Origin: an uncultured Oscillospiraceae bacterium
Lineage (GTDB): Bacteria; Bacillota; Clostridia; Oscillospirales; Acutalibacteraceae
DNA length: 41,287 bases
Assembly: GCA_900547445.1 (NCBI GenBank)
Contig: URGJ01000014.1
Span: 1 to 41,287 of the forward strand
Direction: 5' to 3'
Shown one piece after another: positions 39,189-41,287 of the stretch. The number at the start of each line of letters is the position of its first letter. Position 1 is the first letter of the stretch. The notes below the pieces were generated by a model. The model was not told where the DNA came from. It saw only the letters and a list, made by a program, of their open reading frames with translations, and did no database searches. A program made the translations under genes and the position numbers.

Positions 39189-41162
39189 TTGCCGTTCAAG
39201 AAAAAAAGTCAGTATCAGCTTACGGCGCTTGCCGTGCTTTTGATAATTGCAATTCTGTTTTATGCCGCGCGTATATATTCGCTTCAAATAATTCACGCGG
39301 AAGAATATACCGATAAAAACGACGGGGCGGCGTCTGTCCGCACAGCGGTCTTAAAAGCGCCGCGCGGCGAAATTCTTGATTGCTACGGACGGCAGATTGC
39401 GATAAACCGCGACGGATATAATGTTGTCTTCAATAAGGCTTATGTAAAAGACAACCTCAACGATGTAATATTAACCCTTGTTAAGCTTTTTGAAAGTGCA
39501 GGCGCTGAGTGGAAGGACGAGCTACCTATGTCAAAGTCCGAGCCGTACGGCTTTAAGGAGGGGGAATCAACCGATAAGCTGATAAGTAAGTTTGAGCTGG
39601 CGCACTACGCCACCGCGGGCAACTGCTTTGACGCTATGGTAGAAAAATACAAGCTTCAAAATTATTCCGCTGATGAACAGCGCAAAATAATGGGCGTCCG
39701 TTACAGTATGGATATAGCCGATTTTTCGATTTCCTACCCCTACACCTTTGCTGAGGATATAACGACCGAGCTTATGCGTAAAATTTCGGAATCGGGGTTT
39801 CTGCTCTCGGGCGTGTCGGTTGAGGTAGTGCCCTTCAGGGAATACACCGACACCTCGCTTGCCGTAAATCTTATCGGCTCTGTCGGTCCGATTTTTGCCG
39901 AGGACTGGGAGGAGTACAAGGCAAAGGGCTATTCATATAACGATAAGGTAGGGAAAAGCGGAATTGAAAAGTGGGGAGAGGACTATCTGCGCGGTACTGA
40001 CGGCGAGATTACCTACCGCATAGATAAGGAAGGCAACATAATCTCAAGCGAGGTAACAAAAGAGCCTGTTGCGGGAAAGACGATAATGCTTACCCTTGAT
40101 AAAAAAATTCAGCGCAGCGCGCAGGACTCAATTGCGAGAACTGTTAAAGAACTTAAGGAGAAGGGCGGAACAGCAACCGCGGGCGCCGCTGTCGCTGTTC
40201 ATATAAATTCGGGCAAGGTGATATGCGCCGCGAATTATCCGACCTACGATTCCGCAACGATAGGTAAGAATTACGATATACTTGTAAAAGATCCCGCTAA
40301 GCCGCTTACCGACCGCGCTTTTCAGGGCGTTTATCCGATAGGCTCTACAATAAAGCCGATTGTTTCGGTCGCCGCACTTGAAAACGGGCTTTATACCAAG
40401 GGCGAGACAATTAAATGTGTGCATCAGTACAAGCTGTTCGGCGATTACCAGCCGAGCTGTATGGGCTGGCACGGCAATATCAATCTTAATAACGCGCTTG
40501 CTAAAAGCTGTAACTATTTCTTTTTTGAGCTCGGAAGACGGCTTGGGGCTACCAAATTGACCGACTATTACAAACAGTTCGGATTAGGCGTAGCTACGGG
40601 CGTTGAGGTAAACGACGCTAAAGGTATACTTTTAGAGCCTAAAAGCGACGGCGGAGGAGACACCCTGCAGATAGCGATAGGTCAGCTTAACGCTTTTACT
40701 CCTCTTCAGCTTGCAAACTACACCGCAACCCTCGCAAACGGCGGCACCCATTACAGGGCTAGCCTTATAGATAAGATAGTTTCCTACGATATTTCGACCG
40801 TTTATGACGAGACCCCGCCCGAGGTTAAAAACAAGATTAAGATTTCGGATTCAACCCTTGCCGCTGTTAAGGAGGGTATGCTTTCGGTTACCGAAGACGG
40901 TACGGGACGCGCCGCACTTGGTAATTACCCGATAAAGGTTGGCGGCAAAACCGGTACGGCACAGGTGGAGGGCAAGGCAGACCACAGCGTGTTTATCGCC
41001 TTCGCGCCCTTTGATAATCCCGAAATCGCAATTTCTGTGGTATTGGAACACGGAAGCTCGGGCTATTCCGCAGGTTCTATCGTCCGAGATATTCTTGACG
41101 CATACTTTTTCTCGGACTACAACGCTACAAGCGATACCGTTCCGTTTACCGTTCTTGAATAA
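39189..41162 (+). CDS. mrdA: penicillin-binding protein 2 (class B transpeptidase)
   Basis: A 657-residue class B PBP starting at TTG, with AAAGGAG before it. One membrane anchor lies at about 10-30, then the dimerisation domain (LKAPRGEILDCYGRQIAINRDGY, split motif RGEILD). The transpeptidase has all three motifs: S386-TIK, SCN near 440 and K587-TGTAQ. It crosslinks peptidoglycan during elongation with MreC, MreD and a RodA polymerase. RodA is not in the window. It is the last gene of the operon. Confidence 0.95.
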   Translation: MPFKKKSQYQLTALAVLLIIAILFYAARIYSLQIIHAEEYTDKNDGAASVRTAVLKAPRGEILDCYGRQIAINRDGYNVVFNKAYVKDNLNDVILTLVKLFESAGAEWKDELPMSKSEPYGFKEGESTDKLISKFELAHYATAGNCFDAMVEKYKLQNYSADEQRKIMGVRYSMDIADFSISYPYTFAEDITTELMRKISESGFLLSGVSVEVVPFREYTDTSLAVNLIGSVGPIFAEDWEEYKAKGYSYNDKVGKSGIEKWGEDYLRGTDGEITYRIDKEGNIISSEVTKEPVAGKTIMLTLDKKIQRSAQDSIARTVKELKEKGGTATAGAAVAVHINSGKVICAANYPTYDSATIGKNYDILVKDPAKPLTDRAFQGVYPIGSTIKPIVSVAALENGLYTKGETIKCVHQYKLFGDYQPSCMGWHGNINLNNALAKSCNYFFFELGRRLGATKLTDYYKQFGLGVATGVEVNDAKGILLEPKSDGGGDTLQIAIGQLNAFTPLQLANYTATLANGGTHYRASLIDKIVSYDISTVYDETPPEVKNKIKISDSTLAAVKEGMLSVTEDGTGRAALGNYPIKVGGKTGTAQVEGKADHSVFIAFAPFDNPEIAISVVLEHGSSGYSAGSIVRDILDAYFFSDYNATSDTVPFTVLE

Positions 41163-41176
41163 AAGGCATAAGAATT

Positions 41177-41213
41177 CCGCCTCTTCGTAAATTTTGCGAA
41201 AAGGCGGTTTTTT
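41177..41213 (+). terminator. intrinsic terminator after mrdA
   Basis: CCGCCTCTTCG (41177-41187) pairs with CGAAAAGGCGG (41197-41207), one mismatch, followed by six Ts. Confidence 0.9.
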
Positions 41214-41240
41214 ACCTTATTTTTCTAATAAATTGTTGGT

Positions 41241-41269
41241 TTGTCAATGATGTGTTACAAAATTAGAAA
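41241..41269 (+). promoter_or_regulatory. possible promoter for a gene beyond the window
   Basis: TTGTCA (41241-41246), 17 bases, TAGAAA (41264-41269). It resembles the rpe promoter, but no gene begins before the window ends. Confidence 0.35.
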
Positions 41270-41287
41270 ACTTCGCCGTTAATAAGA

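Noticed and set aside
1..41287. CRISPR arrays, insertion sequences, prophage, tRNA or rRNA genes
   Set aside because: I saw no regularly spaced repeats, transposase motifs, phage genes or tRNA-like folds anywhere in the window.

Overview
This 41.3 kb window looks like chromosomal DNA of an anaerobic, fermentative Clostridia member, probably the Ruminococcaceae/Oscillospiraceae group. The pointers are strong AGGAGG-type ribosome binding sites, TTGACA/TATAAT-like promoters with 17-nt spacers, frequent TTG starts, AdhE, two [FeFe]-hydrogenase proteins, a CwlC-like amidase without a signal peptide, and a MecA-like adaptor. The family assignment is inference; no rRNA or tRNA gene is present to test it. 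I see no phage, insertion sequence or CRISPR array.

Layout. (1) 1-6.7 kb: the 3' end of a YigZ/IMPACT gene, a SanA/YdcF-like gene, then dgt-dnaG-rpoD, a TSCPD protein, an unknown protein and an amidase with an SH3 domain. The dgt gene has no ATG, GTG or TTG start where homology begins, and an ATT at 1166 fits best. (2) 6.7-9.4 kb: a divergent pair made of an XRE regulator and a Cys-rich small protein with interlocked promoters and operators, then a flippase and a small-multidrug-export family protein. (3) 9.47-17.84 kb: one tightly coupled histidine operon, yerC-hisZG(fused)-hisD-hisC-hisB-hisH-hisA-hisF-hisIE-hisK. It covers the whole pathway, and a palindrome lies inside its promoter. (4) 17.9-27.2 kb: trxB on the minus strand, then a redox/hydrogen cluster: adhE behind a Rex-like operator, an APH-fold kinase, a thioredoxin-like [2Fe-2S] protein, a PAS-containing sensory [FeFe] hydrogenase, a SpoIIE-type phosphatase and a second [FeFe] hydrogenase. 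(5) 27.3-32.6 kb: polA, a fused arginine-phosphatase/RimI protein, tsaD and a lipid kinase. (6) 32.7-37 kb: mreB, a convergent mecA-like gene, a 38-residue membrane peptide, a phosphohexomutase and a Cys-rich conserved protein. (7) 37-41.2 kb: rpe-mreC-mreD-mrdA, a cell-elongation operon ending in a strong terminator.

The most interesting part is the 19-27 kb cluster. It puts an H2-linked sensor directly in line with a PP2C phosphatase, next to a kinase-fold protein and the main ethanol and H2 enzymes that such a sensor would be expected to control. Two gene fusions (HisZ-HisG, and YwlE-type phosphatase-RimI) and several self-regulatory promoter layouts are the next best leads. All functional calls rest on motif recognition by eye; no database search was run.
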